Source: Proteiniphilum sp. UBA5267 (lineage in GTDB: Bacteria > Bacteroidota > Bacteroidia > Bacteroidales > Dysgonomonadaceae). From it: a stretch of DNA of 46,650 nt. Below the pieces are notes generated by a model. It worked only from the letters and a program-made list of their open reading frames with translations, did no database searches and was not told where the DNA came from. Positions within the stretch are counted from its first letter, which is position 1. Each line of letters starts with the position of its first letter. A program made the translations under genes and the position numbers. Of the stretch, positions 15,644 through 25,370 are shown in pieces. The DNA lies in the NCBI GenBank assembly GCA_002411515.1, contig DHTF01000107.1:127510-174159 (forward strand), in the 5' to 3' direction.

Positions 15644-16939
15644 TTATTTCAGCACCATCTCCACTTTCTTGTAATTTGCTTTCTTTCTAAACAGTTGCCA
15701 TTTCAAATAGGTCCCGGAGCGCCAGCACCATTCAAGCGGACCATATAAAAAATGTTTCATCCAGTAGCGGCTGATGACAATCTGTATGATATAGATTAGC
15801 AAACCCAGAACAAAAAGAAAAGCAGGACCCTTTCCGTCGAAATATGAGCCCAAGCCCCAGGCTGAGAAGAGAAATGCGCCAATGACATTTTGCATCTCAT
15901 AATTGGTTAGTCCCATTCTTCCGTATGGTGTGAACCAATTTAAATATTTTCTTATGCCTTCCACCTGATAGAGTGTAATAAATCCCATCGCCAACGCTCC
16001 CGACATGGTGATTGTACTGAGGTTTTGTAAGCTGGAAACCACCAGCGCAATGAAGGGCACATCTGCTCCCTCCGATCGCAACTTTAACAAGTTAACCGAA
16101 TGATCCGGTTCAATCATTCTGGCTGTGAGTATAAACACCAGGGTAGCCAGCGTAAATGCGAAAAACAAAATAAGATTCCTTTTTTTCCGAATGTGTACCT
16201 GTTCAAAAAAACGAAGTCGCCCTACAACAAATCCGAGTATGAAGAGGGCTAGCACAAGATATCCGGTCTCACTGTGTAGAAATTGAAACTTTAACTTATT
16301 GATTGTCTTGACCGTAAGATTCTCTTTCGCTGTTTGAAAATAATTGAGGTTGCTGAGGGCAGGTTCATTGTTTGGAAGCGTTTCCGGCATAAAAACAGTT
16401 TCAGGTTGTTCAGACACACTCGAATGAACTATCACTGATTCTGTTTTTATATTCTCCACACCGATTAACAACACGCCAGGCACACCGATTAACAATAAAG
16501 AAACGATGAGCATCAGCATCCAGTTTTTCAAAGGGAAGAGAAAGACCAGTATGACGCCAAACAGTGCATATATTGAAAGGATGTCAAGATATGTAAAACT
16601 TGTCCCTATCAGGCCTATGATACATAACAACAACATGCGCCATAAAAACCTACTCCGAAAATCAATTCCTTTTTTGGAAGCTCTCTCCATTTGTATGAAA
16701 AAGCTCAATCCGAACAGAAAGGAAAAGATGCTGATAAATTTCCCCCTGATAACAAGGTTAGAAAACCAATGAACATATGTATCCAAAGTTGAAGGAGACG
16801 AATTCGATAAATTGGTGATTTCATAACCAAAGCGATCTATCATATGCATGAGAATTACACCCAATAAGGCAAACCCTCTTAAAGCGTCGATCACCGTAAT
16901 CCTTTGCAAATTAGTTGTATTTATTTCAATTTCTTTCAT
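15644..16939 (-). CDS. DUF418 family membrane protein (YeiB-like)
   Basis: 431 residues with about 9-10 membrane segments. The N-terminus R-I-T-V-I-D-A-L-R-G-F-A-L-L-G-V-I-L-M-H-M matches the DUF418/acyltransferase-3-like heparan-alpha-glucosaminide acetyltransferase superfamily. The C-terminal part, with P-Y-G-R-M-G-L-T-N-Y, is the DUF418 region. A soluble insert (~175-215) separates the two halves. Members are thought to modify or transport at the membrane, but biochemical function is unproven. Inside a capsule operon it may add an acyl group to the polysaccharide. It sits between fcl (33 nt upstream) and the GNAT gene. Confidence 0.85.
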   Translation of the reverse strand: MKEIEINTTNLQRITVIDALRGFALLGVILMHMIDRFGYEITNLSNSSPSTLDTYVHWFSNLVIRGKFISIFSFLFGLSFFIQMERASKKGIDFRSRFLWRMLLLCIIGLIGTSFTYLDILSIYALFGVILVFLFPLKNWMLMLIVSLLLIGVPGVLLIGVENIKTESVIVHSSVSEQPETVFMPETLPNNEPALSNLNYFQTAKENLTVKTINKLKFQFLHSETGYLVLALFILGFVVGRLRFFEQVHIRKKRNLILFFAFTLATLVFILTARMIEPDHSVNLLKLRSEGADVPFIALVVSSLQNLSTITMSGALAMGFITLYQVEGIRKYLNWFTPYGRMGLTNYEMQNVIGAFLFSAWGLGSYFDGKGPAFLFVLGLLIYIIQIVISRYWMKHFLYGPLEWCWRSGTYLKWQLFRKKANYKKVEMVLK

Positions 16940-16971
16940 TGGTATTCTTATTCATTATTACCCTAAAAAAA

Positions 16972-18054
16972 TCACACTTGCTCCTGCTCTTTGAGATACC
17001 ATTGATATAAAAGGGGTATTCCCTCTTCCAGTTCAGTGGAATATTTCCATCCCAGTTTGTTTATTTTGGAGACATCGGTAAGCTTTCTCATTGTTCCGTC
17101 AGGCTTGAAAGGGTTAAATTTGATTCTTCCGGTATAACCTACTATTTCTGCGACAAGCTCGGCCAGCTTTTTAATGCTGATCTCTTTACCGGTACCAATG
17201 TTGATGTGGCAATTGCGGACATCCTCTGCCCCATTTTTTAAATCGACAAAATTCACATGATCCATGATAAACAGACATGCTTCAGCTAGATCTTCACTCC
17301 ACAAGAACTCTCGCATAGGTTTTCCGGTACCCCACAATTCCAAATGATTTGAATAGATTCCGAGCTTGTTCAAAGTGAAAATAAAATCATCGATTGTACT
17401 CCTGCCGTTTATTTCATTCAATGCTCTTCTTTGCACATCTCTTTTAATAGCGCTCCAGTTGTTTTCCTGTAAGCACTTGGCTAAATGCATTTTACGAATA
17501 AGTGCCGGCAACACATGACTTTTTTCCAGATCGAAATTATCATTCGGGCCATATAGGTTTGTCGGCATGACTGCCAGATAATTGGTGCCATACTGCAGGT
17601 TGAAACTTTCGCACATTCTTAGGGCGGCAATTTTTGCAATTGCATAGGGTTCATTGGTATATTCCAACGATGAGGTGAGTAGATATTCTTCTTTGATTGG
17701 TTGCGGAGATTCCTTTGGATAGATGCAACTACTTCCCAGGTATAAGAGTTTCTTCACCTTGTGTCGAAAGCTTTCGCCTATTACATTATTCTGTATCTGA
17801 AGATTCCGATAAATAAAATCGGCACGATAGGTGTTATTGGCGATAATACCACCGACATATGCTGCTGCTAAAATTACATATTCGGGTTTCTCTTCATCAA
17901 AGAATTTTTTTACAGCTGCGCCATCCATTAAATCCAGTTCAGAATGAGACCGACCGATAAGATTGGTGTATTCCTTGTTTTGTAAATTTTTCCAAATGGC
18001 AGATCCTACCAGTCCATTGTGTCCGGCAAGATATATCTTACTATCCTTATTCAT
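16972..18054 (-). CDS. fcl: GDP-L-fucose synthase (GDP-4-keto-6-deoxymannose epimerase/reductase)
   Basis: 360 residues from the ATG at 18054. An in-frame TTG two codons earlier is less likely. The short-chain dehydrogenase fold shows the NADP motif AGHNGLVG near residue 10, the Ser region L-G-S-S-C-I-Y-P-K, and the catalytic Y-A-I-A-K (~137-141). It converts GDP-4-keto-6-deoxy-D-mannose to GDP-L-fucose in the cytosol. The start overlaps the gmd stop by 8 nt, so the two steps of the pathway are translationally coupled. It is slightly longer than the common ~310-320-residue form, with an insertion around 190-225. Confidence 0.96.
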   Translation of the reverse strand: MNKDSKIYLAGHNGLVGSAIWKNLQNKEYTNLIGRSHSELDLMDGAAVKKFFDEEKPEYVILAAAYVGGIIANNTYRADFIYRNLQIQNNVIGESFRHKVKKLLYLGSSCIYPKESPQPIKEEYLLTSSLEYTNEPYAIAKIAALRMCESFNLQYGTNYLAVMPTNLYGPNDNFDLEKSHVLPALIRKMHLAKCLQENNWSAIKRDVQRRALNEINGRSTIDDFIFTLNKLGIYSNHLELWGTGKPMREFLWSEDLAEACLFIMDHVNFVDLKNGAEDVRNCHINIGTGKEISIKKLAELVAEIVGYTGRIKFNPFKPDGTMRKLTDVSKINKLGWKYSTELEEGIPLLYQWYLKEQEQV

Positions 18055-19132
18055 TGTCAATAGCGTGCTTAATTTTCAGCTTTTTCACAAATTTCATATC
18101 ATGCCTTACCATCAATCGGACCAATTCTTCGAATGATGTTTTATTGGGATTCCAATTCAACAATGTTTTGGCTTTGGTAGGATCACCCAGAAGCAATTCC
18201 ACTTCCGACGGGCGGAAATATTTCGGATCTACCTCTACCAATACCCTTCCTGTTTGCGTATCGATTCCCTTTTCAGCTATGCCTTCGCCTTCCCATCTCA
18301 GGTTGATACCAGCTTCAGCAAAAGCGTACGTACAAAATTCACGGACTGTGTGCATCTCTCCGGTTGCTACAACAAAGTCTTGTGGTGTTTCATGCTGGAG
18401 CATCAACCACATACATTCTACATAATCTTTCGCATAGCCCCAATCACGGGATGCATTCAGATTGCCGAGATAGAGTTTATCCTGTTCGCCCTGGGCAATA
18501 CGAGCCACAGCAATGGTGATTTTTCGGGTTACGAATGTCTCCCCTCTTCGTTCACTTTCGTGGTTAAAAAGGATCCCATTCACGGCAAACATATTGTATG
18601 ATTCTCTGTAGTTCACCGTTATCCAGTACCCGTACATCTTGGCCACTCCATAAGGGCTGCGTGGATAGAAGGGAGTGGTTTCTTTTTGCGGTACCTCCTG
18701 AACCAAGCCAAAAAGTTCAGACGTAGATGCCTGATATATTTTGGTATGCTTCTCCAAGCCCAATATGCGAACTGCTTCCAACAGTCGGAGTGTACCCACT
18801 GCATCGGTCTCGGCTGTATATTCGGGAACATCGAAACTCACTTTTACATGGCTCTGTGCTGCAAGATTGTAGATTTCATCCGGTTTCGTAGCCTGAATAA
18901 TGCGTATCAACGAACTGGAGTCGGTCATATCGGCATAATGGAGTTTAATCAGTCTTTCATGATGCATATCTCTTACCCACTCATCAAAATAGAGATGTTC
19001 AATGCGTGTTGTATTGAATGAGGATGATCGCCGCATGATTCCATGTACTTCATATTTTTTCTCGATTAAAAACTCAGCAAGGAAAGATCCGTCTTGCCCA
19101 GTAATTCCAGTTATTAGTGCTACTTTTGCCAT
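18047..19132 (-). CDS. gmd: GDP-mannose 4,6-dehydratase
   Basis: 361 residues, standard length. NADP-binding [12 protein letters not shown] is at the N-terminus, followed by the R-R-S-S-S-F-N-T-R loop. The catalytic Thr/Glu region is S-T-S-E-L-F-G, the Y-x-x-x-K motif is in [11 protein letters not shown] (~155-165), and [14 protein letters not shown] binds substrate. It makes GDP-4-keto-6-deoxy-D-mannose, which Fcl converts to GDP-L-fucose. Together they show that fucose, or another product of this intermediate, is part of the polymer. Confidence 0.98.
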   Translation of the reverse strand: MAKVALITGITGQDGSFLAEFLIEKKYEVHGIMRRSSSFNTTRIEHLYFDEWVRDMHHERLIKLHYADMTDSSSLIRIIQATKPDEIYNLAAQSHVKVSFDVPEYTAETDAVGTLRLLEAVRILGLEKHTKIYQASTSELFGLVQEVPQKETTPFYPRSPYGVAKMYGYWITVNYRESYNMFAVNGILFNHESERRGETFVTRKITIAVARIAQGEQDKLYLGNLNASRDWGYAKDYVECMWLMLQHETPQDFVVATGEMHTVREFCTYAFAEAGINLRWEGEGIAEKGIDTQTGRVLVEVDPKYFRPSEVELLLGDPTKAKTLLNWNPNKTSFEELVRLMVRHDMKFVKKLKIKHAIDNE

Positions 19133-19166
19133 TTTTATATTATCTTAATTTGTAATTATAAGTTAG

Positions 19167-20555
19167 TTAGCCTGCATTTTTATAAGCGTTCGTACCAAAT
19201 ATTGTCATAAAAATGATTTTCATGTCATGTAGAAAATCCCAATTTTCCAGATATTCCATATCGTACTCCACTCTTTTTTCCATTTTCCAGAGTTCATCCG
19301 TCGATCCCCTATATCCATTTACCTGAGCCCAGCCTGTAATACCGGGTTTCACAAAGTGGCGTACTTTGTAGTGTTGAATCAATTCAGCATACTGTGTGGT
19401 ATGTTTTAGCATGTGAGGCCTTGGTCCAACGACCGACATATTTCCCATCAGTACATTAAAAAATTGGGGGAGCTCATCCATGTTGGTACGTCTCATAAAC
19501 TTGCCAATGGAGGTGATCCTTGCATCATTTGCTACAGCCTGTTTACTGTCTGCATCGACATTCACTGTCATTGTCCGGAATTTTAAACAGGTAAATGTCT
19601 TGTTATTGATTCCTGTTCTTTTTTGTTTGAAAAAAACGGGGCCTTTTGAATTCAGTTTTATCATGATCATGATAATTGGGAACAACCAGCTAAACAGAAA
19701 AACAATCACTGCCAGCGAAAAACAAATATCAAAGATTCGTTTTTCAACTCGAAGCGTCAGTTTATCCAATGGTATCTCCTGGGGGTTAAACATCTCGAAA
19801 AGAGGAGATTTTTCGGTTTTTTTACCTATCTTACGTTGGCTGTTCCAGAAATCTTTCATCAACACATACCGTACACGCAAACCGGTTTCGTTGCAGCGTG
19901 AAAGAAGCAAGTTGGTATGTTCTTTGGTGAAATATTTCGGATCGGTCACCAAAATCATGTTTAATTTGAATTTCTCTGATAAGGAGGTCAATTCATTGAT
20001 GTTGCCGAGTATTTCCAGATCTTTGTACTGCTTATAATCGGAAATATATCCCACTAGTTTATAGCCCAAGGCTGGATTGTGCAACAACAACCTTCCAAGT
20101 ATTTCATCGGCATCGCCTGTTCCCAGAATGGCGACCCTATGATGAGCGTATCCTTTCTCATAACGATACTGATGAAACTTATAAATTATATAAAAGACGA
20201 CTACTTTCACCACAAAAAAGAAGCCGGTGTATTCTACTAAAAAACCTTTGTGGTAATTTTCCGGCAGGAAAATCTCTGCCAAGAGAAAGAGTGTGATAAG
20301 CAGGACAAGAAATCTCATTCCAAAAGCTTTCACTCTTTCGGTATAAGCATCATTAAAAAAATAGTTTCTTTTCGAATAGATTGTATAGGCAAGCAGTTCT
20401 GATACGTTGGCATGTAAAATATAGAGATTCCTTCCCGGCAAATCCATATAATTATACATCGGACTATTGTGATATACCATATACACTGATATATTCAACA
20501 ACAACAAATCGAATATCAGAAAGGATAGTTTTATCCCTGTATGTTCAGAATCCAT
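19167..20555 (-). CDS. Priming undecaprenyl-phosphate sugar phosphotransferase (WcaJ/WbaP type)
   Basis: 462 residues. Four or five N-terminal membrane helices (to ~125), a Rossmann-like cytosolic domain (R-V-A-I-L-G-T-G-D-A), one more membrane hairpin (~275-300), then the catalytic PHPT domain: G-P-V-F-F-K-Q-K-R-T-G, F-R-T-M, D-E-L-P-Q-F-F-N-V-L and M-S-V-V-G-P-R-P. It transfers a sugar-1-phosphate, usually glucose or galactose, to undecaprenyl phosphate to start each repeat unit. It is the only initiating enzyme in the locus. Confidence 0.95.
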   Translation of the reverse strand: MDSEHTGIKLSFLIFDLLLLNISVYMVYHNSPMYNYMDLPGRNLYILHANVSELLAYTIYSKRNYFFNDAYTERVKAFGMRFLVLLITLFLLAEIFLPENYHKGFLVEYTGFFFVVKVVVFYIIYKFHQYRYEKGYAHHRVAILGTGDADEILGRLLLHNPALGYKLVGYISDYKQYKDLEILGNINELTSLSEKFKLNMILVTDPKYFTKEHTNLLLSRCNETGLRVRYVLMKDFWNSQRKIGKKTEKSPLFEMFNPQEIPLDKLTLRVEKRIFDICFSLAVIVFLFSWLFPIIMIMIKLNSKGPVFFKQKRTGINNKTFTCLKFRTMTVNVDADSKQAVANDARITSIGKFMRRTNMDELPQFFNVLMGNMSVVGPRPHMLKHTTQYAELIQHYKVRHFVKPGITGWAQVNGYRGSTDELWKMEKRVEYDMEYLENWDFLHDMKIIFMTIFGTNAYKNAG

Positions 20556-20575
20556 AAGCTGTGATTATTAAAATG

Positions 20576-21280
20576 TTATTTTCTGAACTTTTCCTTCAGA
20601 ATTCCTATTACAAACAGTGTATTTCCGATAAGGTAGCGGCGCCACATTCTGCGGGGTTCACGAATCAGACGGTAAAACCACTCAAGACCAATTTGTATCA
20701 TCCACTTTGGTGCTCTTTTTACCGTTCCGGCATAGAAATCAAACACGGCTCCGATACAGCAAATATGTCCTGCTCTCAGTTGATCAAAATATTCATACGT
20801 CCATTTTTCCTGTTTGGGAGCTGTCATACCCACAAAAAGTACATCGGGTTCAACCTTATTTACAGCTTCAATCATGGAACGACTATCTTCCTCGCTGAAT
20901 ATTGGTTTGTATGGAGGAGAATAGCTGTAAATCTGCAAATCGGGGTGTTCCCTTTGAGCCCGCTCTTTAATGAGTCGCAGTGTCTGTTCAGAACTACCCA
21001 GAAAAAAACACTTTCCTCTCTGCTCATGAACGCGTCTCATTTCATACTGAAAGAGATCAAAACCGGCAATCTTCTTAATTTTTCTGCCCTTCAGCAAACG
21101 CATGGCCAGTACCACACTAATTCCGTCAGGCAGTAACATATCGCTGGCCTGAAGTGCCTGCCTGAAAAGAGTATCTTTCTTTAGCGTGTTGTATGAATGG
21201 GCGTTAATTGTATTAATTAATAACTTCGAAGATTGAATCTCCTGCAAATTCCCATTGTACAGTTCAAGTTTTTGTAGCAT
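20576..21280 (-). CDS. WecG/TagA/CpsF family glycosyltransferase (GT26)
   Basis: 234 residues, the usual size. Conserved blocks: I-N-T-I-N-A-H-S-Y near the start, L-L-P-D-G-I-S-V-V (~50-58), F-F-L-G-S-S-E-Q-T-L, and D-V-L-F-V-G-M-T-A-P-K-Q-E-K-W (~149-163). The C-terminal basic region (R-L-I-R-E-P-R-R-M-W-R-R-Y) associates with the membrane. WecG/TagA enzymes add the second sugar, often a ManNAc(A) type, to an undecaprenyl-linked first sugar. It is encoded directly before the priming enzyme, so it may add the second residue. It overlaps the FemAB-like gene by 17 nt. Confidence 0.93.
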   Translation of the reverse strand: MLQKLELYNGNLQEIQSSKLLINTINAHSYNTLKKDTLFRQALQASDMLLPDGISVVLAMRLLKGRKIKKIAGFDLFQYEMRRVHEQRGKCFFLGSSEQTLRLIKERAQREHPDLQIYSYSPPYKPIFSEEDSRSMIEAVNKVEPDVLFVGMTAPKQEKWTYEYFDQLRAGHICCIGAVFDFYAGTVKRAPKWMIQIGLEWFYRLIREPRRMWRRYLIGNTLFVIGILKEKFRK

Positions 21281-22235
21281 AATTTTCAGAATTAGTAGCG
21301 TTCAACTCATCTTGTGTACTCCAAGAAAACGTGTACTTAAGGGATGCAGCACAATTGTGGATCTCCTTAAATCTGAGCAATCCGATATTGGGTTCACCGT
21401 TGAGGCCCGAAGAACCCAAATCGATAAAGTCATAATCCATTTTCTTGTAATAATCATAGATACTCGAATATAAGAGATCCATAATTCCCAGAGACCTGTT
21501 ATCCAGATCGTCACCCACAAATATACCCTGTGCAATTTTCTCATGACCGCGATAAAAAACCCCGGCTCCCATGCTCTCATCATTATGGTCTTTGATTAAG
21601 AAGAAATCGACAGGCATCACAGTATTCACTTTCACGATGTCATTTAAAGTCATGTGAATTTTTCGGCCCTGCACTTCCCGATTGCGGAAAATAATCATGT
21701 AAACTTCATTGATGGATTGCTTGTCTGTTACTACATGGAAAGAGAGATTATTTTTTATTGCTTTTCTGCAATTTTGTGCCACCGTATATTTTACCCAGTT
21801 ACCGTCAAATTTCTTCAGGTCGATCCAGTTTATTATTTCTGGAGTCAAAAGTTTAAAACCAAGTCTAATAAAGGCATTGATACATTTTGCATTCATGTTG
21901 CTCTGATACAGGTCAGGAGGGAGGGTGATGGTAATCTTATGGATACCATGCTCTCTCAGGAACTCTTTTAGCCCTGCAATAAAATCGTACACCACTTCGT
22001 ACGACAGATGTTCATGTGTGTAGTGCAATCCGCCAAAGGGAGCCGAAAACGGAGCACAAAGGTAATTGTCTTTCAATCCCCCTATAAGCCCCATTGAAGC
22101 GTCATTACTATCCATTAATCTGACAACTTTGTCAGTTTTGTTCTCTACCAGACTAATAAAATCCTCAGATATATAAGGATTTGGGTCGGATGAAAAATGT
22201 CTTCTATAAATATCTTTGGATACTTCGATTAACAT
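21264..22235 (-). CDS. FemAB/GNAT-like acetyltransferase-type protein
   Basis: 323 residues from the ATG at 22235. A start at 22289 would overlap the upstream gene by 44 nt and adds an unlikely N-terminus. The layout suggests a two-domain GNAT/FemAB fold: an N-terminal half with F-S-A-P-F-G-G-L, then N-C-R-K-A-I-K-N-N-L and the second-half patterns G-A-G-V-F-Y-R-G and D-F-I-D-L-G-S-S-G. FemAB-like enzymes add amino acids or acyl groups. Those in polysaccharide loci may decorate a sugar amine. The specific reaction is unknown. It sits between a GT4 and the WecG-like gene. Confidence 0.7.
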   Translation of the reverse strand: MLIEVSKDIYRRHFSSDPNPYISEDFISLVENKTDKVVRLMDSNDASMGLIGGLKDNYLCAPFSAPFGGLHYTHEHLSYEVVYDFIAGLKEFLREHGIHKITITLPPDLYQSNMNAKCINAFIRLGFKLLTPEIINWIDLKKFDGNWVKYTVAQNCRKAIKNNLSFHVVTDKQSINEVYMIIFRNREVQGRKIHMTLNDIVKVNTVMPVDFFLIKDHNDESMGAGVFYRGHEKIAQGIFVGDDLDNRSLGIMDLLYSSIYDYYKKMDYDFIDLGSSGLNGEPNIGLLRFKEIHNCAASLKYTFSWSTQDELNATNSENYATKT

Positions 22236-22245
22236 TGCTTTATTT

Positions 22246-23355
22246 TTATTGAATGATATTTTGTAAAATAGATAATAACCTCTGTTCAAAAATTATTTGT
22301 GTAAAGGATTGCTCATATTTCATTCTCCCGTTTGCACCCATTTTTTCTCGCAAAGCGGGATCATTAATCAGTATTTCAATCCGTCCGGCTAAATCATTTG
22401 CATCAGTATTACTTTGAAGCAAATAACCTGTAATTCCATCATCCACCATATCGGGCATTCCTCCTTCAGCAAAAGTAATGACCGGTAGCCTGTGCTGCAT
22501 GGCCTCCAAGATTACCAGCGGAAAACAATCATATATTGAGGGCAATACAAATACATCTGACTCTTCAAATACCATCTCCTTTAATTTTCCATATCTTTTC
22601 CCCAAATATTGTATTTGCTCGCTAAGGCCAAGATTTTCAATGTAATCAGTCAGCTCTCTTTCGCTAATATCCGCTTCTCCGCCCACAAAATCACACTGAA
22701 AATTATAACCTTTTGCTTGCAGAACGGCGCATGCATTTACCAATTCAAATACTCCTTTCTCTTTTATGAGGTTGGAGAAAAAAAGTATCCTGAAAGGTCG
22801 GTTTTCAACTGTGGAAAGAACTGCAATTCTAGGTTGATAATCTCTAATACCATTGGGGCAGTAATACACATCCTGTTCTGGTATATATGACGCGATATCG
22901 TAATAAAGATGCTTGGAAAGAAGTATTACCCGGTTTTTATTGAATACAAATCTGTATAAAAGATGATTCAGCCTTTTCTTATTTTCTTTTGTAATACCCT
23001 TGTTATGAATATGAAATATTGTTTTAATACGGAACGCGCGTAACAGAGCGACTAGCAGCACATCTTTACGAAACCCCGAGCCTGTAGTAGTCAGCGCAAA
23101 ATAACAAAGATCGGGTTTGTTCCGGATTAACTTGCCCAGTAAACTGAACCATATTTTAACAAAACGAATAATTTTCGCCATACTTGTTTTGCCACTTTCA
23201 TTTACCTTGCGTGACAAGATGAGATTGATATACTTCCCCCGAAATACATCATTGATCAATTTGCTCTCTTTTATTATTTCTCCTACAATTGAGGACCCAT
23301 GAACCGGCGGTGGCAGATGCAGCAGAAACAAAACTTCTTTTCGTTCGGAATTCAT
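22246..23355 (-). CDS. Glycosyltransferase, family 4
   Basis: 369 residues with a GT-B layout. The N-terminus has L-P-P-P-V-H-G-S-S-I-V-G. The donor site shows F-R-I-L-F-F-S-N-L-I-K-E-K-G-V-F-E-L (~187-204), D-V-F-V-L-P-S-I-Y-D-C-F-P-L-V-I-L-E-A-M (~270-289) and G-Y-L-L (~317-320). The conserved E-x7-E region is present as F-P-L-V-I-L-E-A-M. It adds a sugar to the growing repeat unit on the cytosolic face; donor and acceptor cannot be told. The start overlaps the upstream gene's stop by 4 nt. Confidence 0.92.
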   Translation of the reverse strand: MNSERKEVLFLLHLPPPVHGSSIVGEIIKESKLINDVFRGKYINLILSRKVNESGKTSMAKIIRFVKIWFSLLGKLIRNKPDLCYFALTTTGSGFRKDVLLVALLRAFRIKTIFHIHNKGITKENKKRLNHLLYRFVFNKNRVILLSKHLYYDIASYIPEQDVYYCPNGIRDYQPRIAVLSTVENRPFRILFFSNLIKEKGVFELVNACAVLQAKGYNFQCDFVGGEADISERELTDYIENLGLSEQIQYLGKRYGKLKEMVFEESDVFVLPSIYDCFPLVILEAMQHRLPVITFAEGGMPDMVDDGITGYLLQSNTDANDLAGRIEILINDPALREKMGANGRMKYEQSFTQIIFEQRLLSILQNIIQ

Positions 23356-24476
23356 AAAATTTCAGTATATAATTGATGATAGGACTGAATCATTTCGTTC
23401 ATTGAGAATTTCTTACTCACAAAATCAAATGCCATTTCCCTGATTTTCTTCAAATTGTACAATTGGTCTTTAATATTTCGGAAAATTGCAAGCAACTCAT
23501 CTTTTCTATCCAGATGAAATTTAAGCGGCCAATTCTCAGGTAAGGTCTCATCGAGCCCGGGGGCAAAGGAGGCAATTACCGGAACGCCGGCAAAGGAAGC
23601 TTCAATGGATATCAAAGTCAACCCTTCAAAATGAGAAGGCATGAAAAGAAAATCAAACGCATGAAACATGGTCGAAACATTTGGGACAGGTTCATATAAT
23701 ATGACATTGTCCTGTTGCAACGCAAGCTGCTGCAGTTGCTTCTTATAGGTACCATCGCCAATAAGGTGAAACAGAAAATCTCCGGGATACAACAGACTGA
23801 TTTCCGGTATGATTTCCAGGAGTGTATCCATTCCTTTGTAATCTTCAAAACGGCCACAAAATGCAATATTTATTTTTTGTGTGTCGATGTGAAAGGAATG
23901 TGGATTTTGTGAGGGGAATTTACAGCCGTTATAAATTATTTGCCTGTTTTGGGAAATTGGCAGATTGTATTTCTTTCTTAACTGTTCATATGCTGTCATC
24001 GCGTATGAAGAAACGGCCGCAACGGGTTCATCCTGATAGGCTGATTCGGAGATCCTACCGAATGTATGGTGTGTTCGCCACAATTGCGTGCTATGAATTG
24101 TACGGATGACTTCTGGTTTTTTCACGCTGAAAAGTGAAAGCATTTTCAGGGCAACAGCCAGCACAAAATCAGGTAGGTCTGTATGGGAATGGATAATCGA
24201 CGGCTTCTCTTTCAGGATGAGTAGACACAGCTTTATAGGGCTTATCAGCAGGCTTACGCGCTTTGAGCCATTATGCAGTGTAATGACCGGAACTGTTTTT
24301 TGAGCCAGCTCTTTCCTTTTCTGATCGGCATAGCTATTTTTTGAGCGATACAACTCTATAACGGAAATTTCCGCTGGTTGGGATAGAATCTGATCGCTGT
24401 GTTCAGACAGACAAAAAGCAATGATCTCTGCACCACCCAGTTGGACCGATGAGATAAGTTGAAATATTTTTTTCAT
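23352..24476 (-). CDS. Glycosyltransferase, family 4
   Basis: 374 residues, GT-B fold. The N-terminus carries L-G-G-A-E-I-I-A-F, a common acceptor-side glycine motif. The C-terminal half has I-A-F-C-G-R-F-E-D-Y-K-G-M-D-T-L-L (~207-223), H-L-I-G-D-G-T-Y-K and F-M-P-S-H-F-E-G-L-T-L-I-S-I-E-A-S (~280-296). It contributes one linkage of the repeat unit. It is tightly coupled to the next gene (4-nt overlap) and lies 30 nt after the preceding GT2. Confidence 0.92.
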   Translation of the reverse strand: MKKIFQLISSVQLGGAEIIAFCLSEHSDQILSQPAEISVIELYRSKNSYADQKRKELAQKTVPVITLHNGSKRVSLLISPIKLCLLILKEKPSIIHSHTDLPDFVLAVALKMLSLFSVKKPEVIRTIHSTQLWRTHHTFGRISESAYQDEPVAAVSSYAMTAYEQLRKKYNLPISQNRQIIYNGCKFPSQNPHSFHIDTQKINIAFCGRFEDYKGMDTLLEIIPEISLLYPGDFLFHLIGDGTYKKQLQQLALQQDNVILYEPVPNVSTMFHAFDFLFMPSHFEGLTLISIEASFAGVPVIASFAPGLDETLPENWPLKFHLDRKDELLAIFRNIKDQLYNLKKIREMAFDFVSKKFSMNEMIQSYHQLYTEIL

Positions 24477-24506
24477 GCTATCTTTCTTTTCTATTAACCC
24501 ACATTT

Positions 24507-25370
24507 TCAATTTTTAAATCGTTCCCAAACAAAAGGGAAGAATACCTTCATCCAGATCATGATAAATGAATAAGGGAAGTAGAGGGGGAAATGCCTCTTT
24601 ACATAGAACATATATTCACTGTAGGCAAGTCCCTTTGGGCTTTTCATCCACGAAATCCTCTTTTTCAGCGGGATACCGGTTTTCCAGTTTTTTTCATGAT
24701 CATGATTGCATATTCCACAAACACCCGAAGCCAGCCATATTGGAATGTGTTTTTTTTTCGCCCGCATTGAATAGTCGTAATCGGCAATTCCGTGTGTATA
24801 CCGCTCATCAAAAATACCAATCCTCTTTACCACCTCACCACTCACCCACAGCACATTGGCATTCACAAGATCACATCTTTGTGGGTAACTGCCCGGGTGT
24901 AGTTTCTGCATGCTGAGTAAGAAGTGATTCTGTTTTATCACAGACCCTCCGTAGGTCACCTGACTGGTGATATCATCGATCGTGGCTCCGGAATATATGC
25001 CACTTTTACCTGTTTCTGCAAGGGAATGTGCCTCTGTTTCCAATAAATTCAACATAAAATTGCGATGTAATGTGACATCATCATTGAGGAGCAAATAGGA
25101 ATCGAATGATTTCCCTTCTATCGCTGTTTTCCATGCCAAGCGCATGCCTCCGGCCCAAAATAGATTGCCATCACCTTTTATTATATGGATACCTGGAAAT
25201 TGCTTACTCACCGCTTCGCTCGTTCCGTCGGTAGAACCATCATCCGTCAGATAAACATCAATATGATAGGCTGGCGGTATATCTGCCTGATACAATGATT
25301 CCAGACATGCAATGGTTTTTGCCTTTCTGTTGTGACATGTAAGCAAGACGGCTACGTTCTTTTTATTCAT
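24507..25370 (-). CDS. Glycosyltransferase, family 2 (rhamnosyltransferase-like)
   Basis: 287 residues, GT-A fold. V-A-V-L-L-T-C-H-N-R starts the nucleotide-binding domain, L-T-D-D-G-S-T-D-G-T follows at ~41-50, and N-L-F-W-A-G-G-M-R-L-A-W and L-L-N-D-D-V-T (~96-102) provide the metal-binding DD. The WAGGMR segment is typical of GT2 enzymes often annotated as rhamnosyl- or galactofuranosyltransferases. No rml or glf genes are in the window, so the sugar is uncertain. The start overlaps the polymerase gene stop by 4 nt. Confidence 0.92.
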   Translation of the reverse strand: MNKKNVAVLLTCHNRKAKTIACLESLYQADIPPAYHIDVYLTDDGSTDGTSEAVSKQFPGIHIIKGDGNLFWAGGMRLAWKTAIEGKSFDSYLLLNDDVTLHRNFMLNLLETEAHSLAETGKSGIYSGATIDDITSQVTYGGSVIKQNHFLLSMQKLHPGSYPQRCDLVNANVLWVSGEVVKRIGIFDERYTHGIADYDYSMRAKKKHIPIWLASGVCGICNHDHEKNWKTGIPLKKRISWMKSPKGLAYSEYMFYVKRHFPLYFPYSFIMIWMKVFFPFVWERFKN

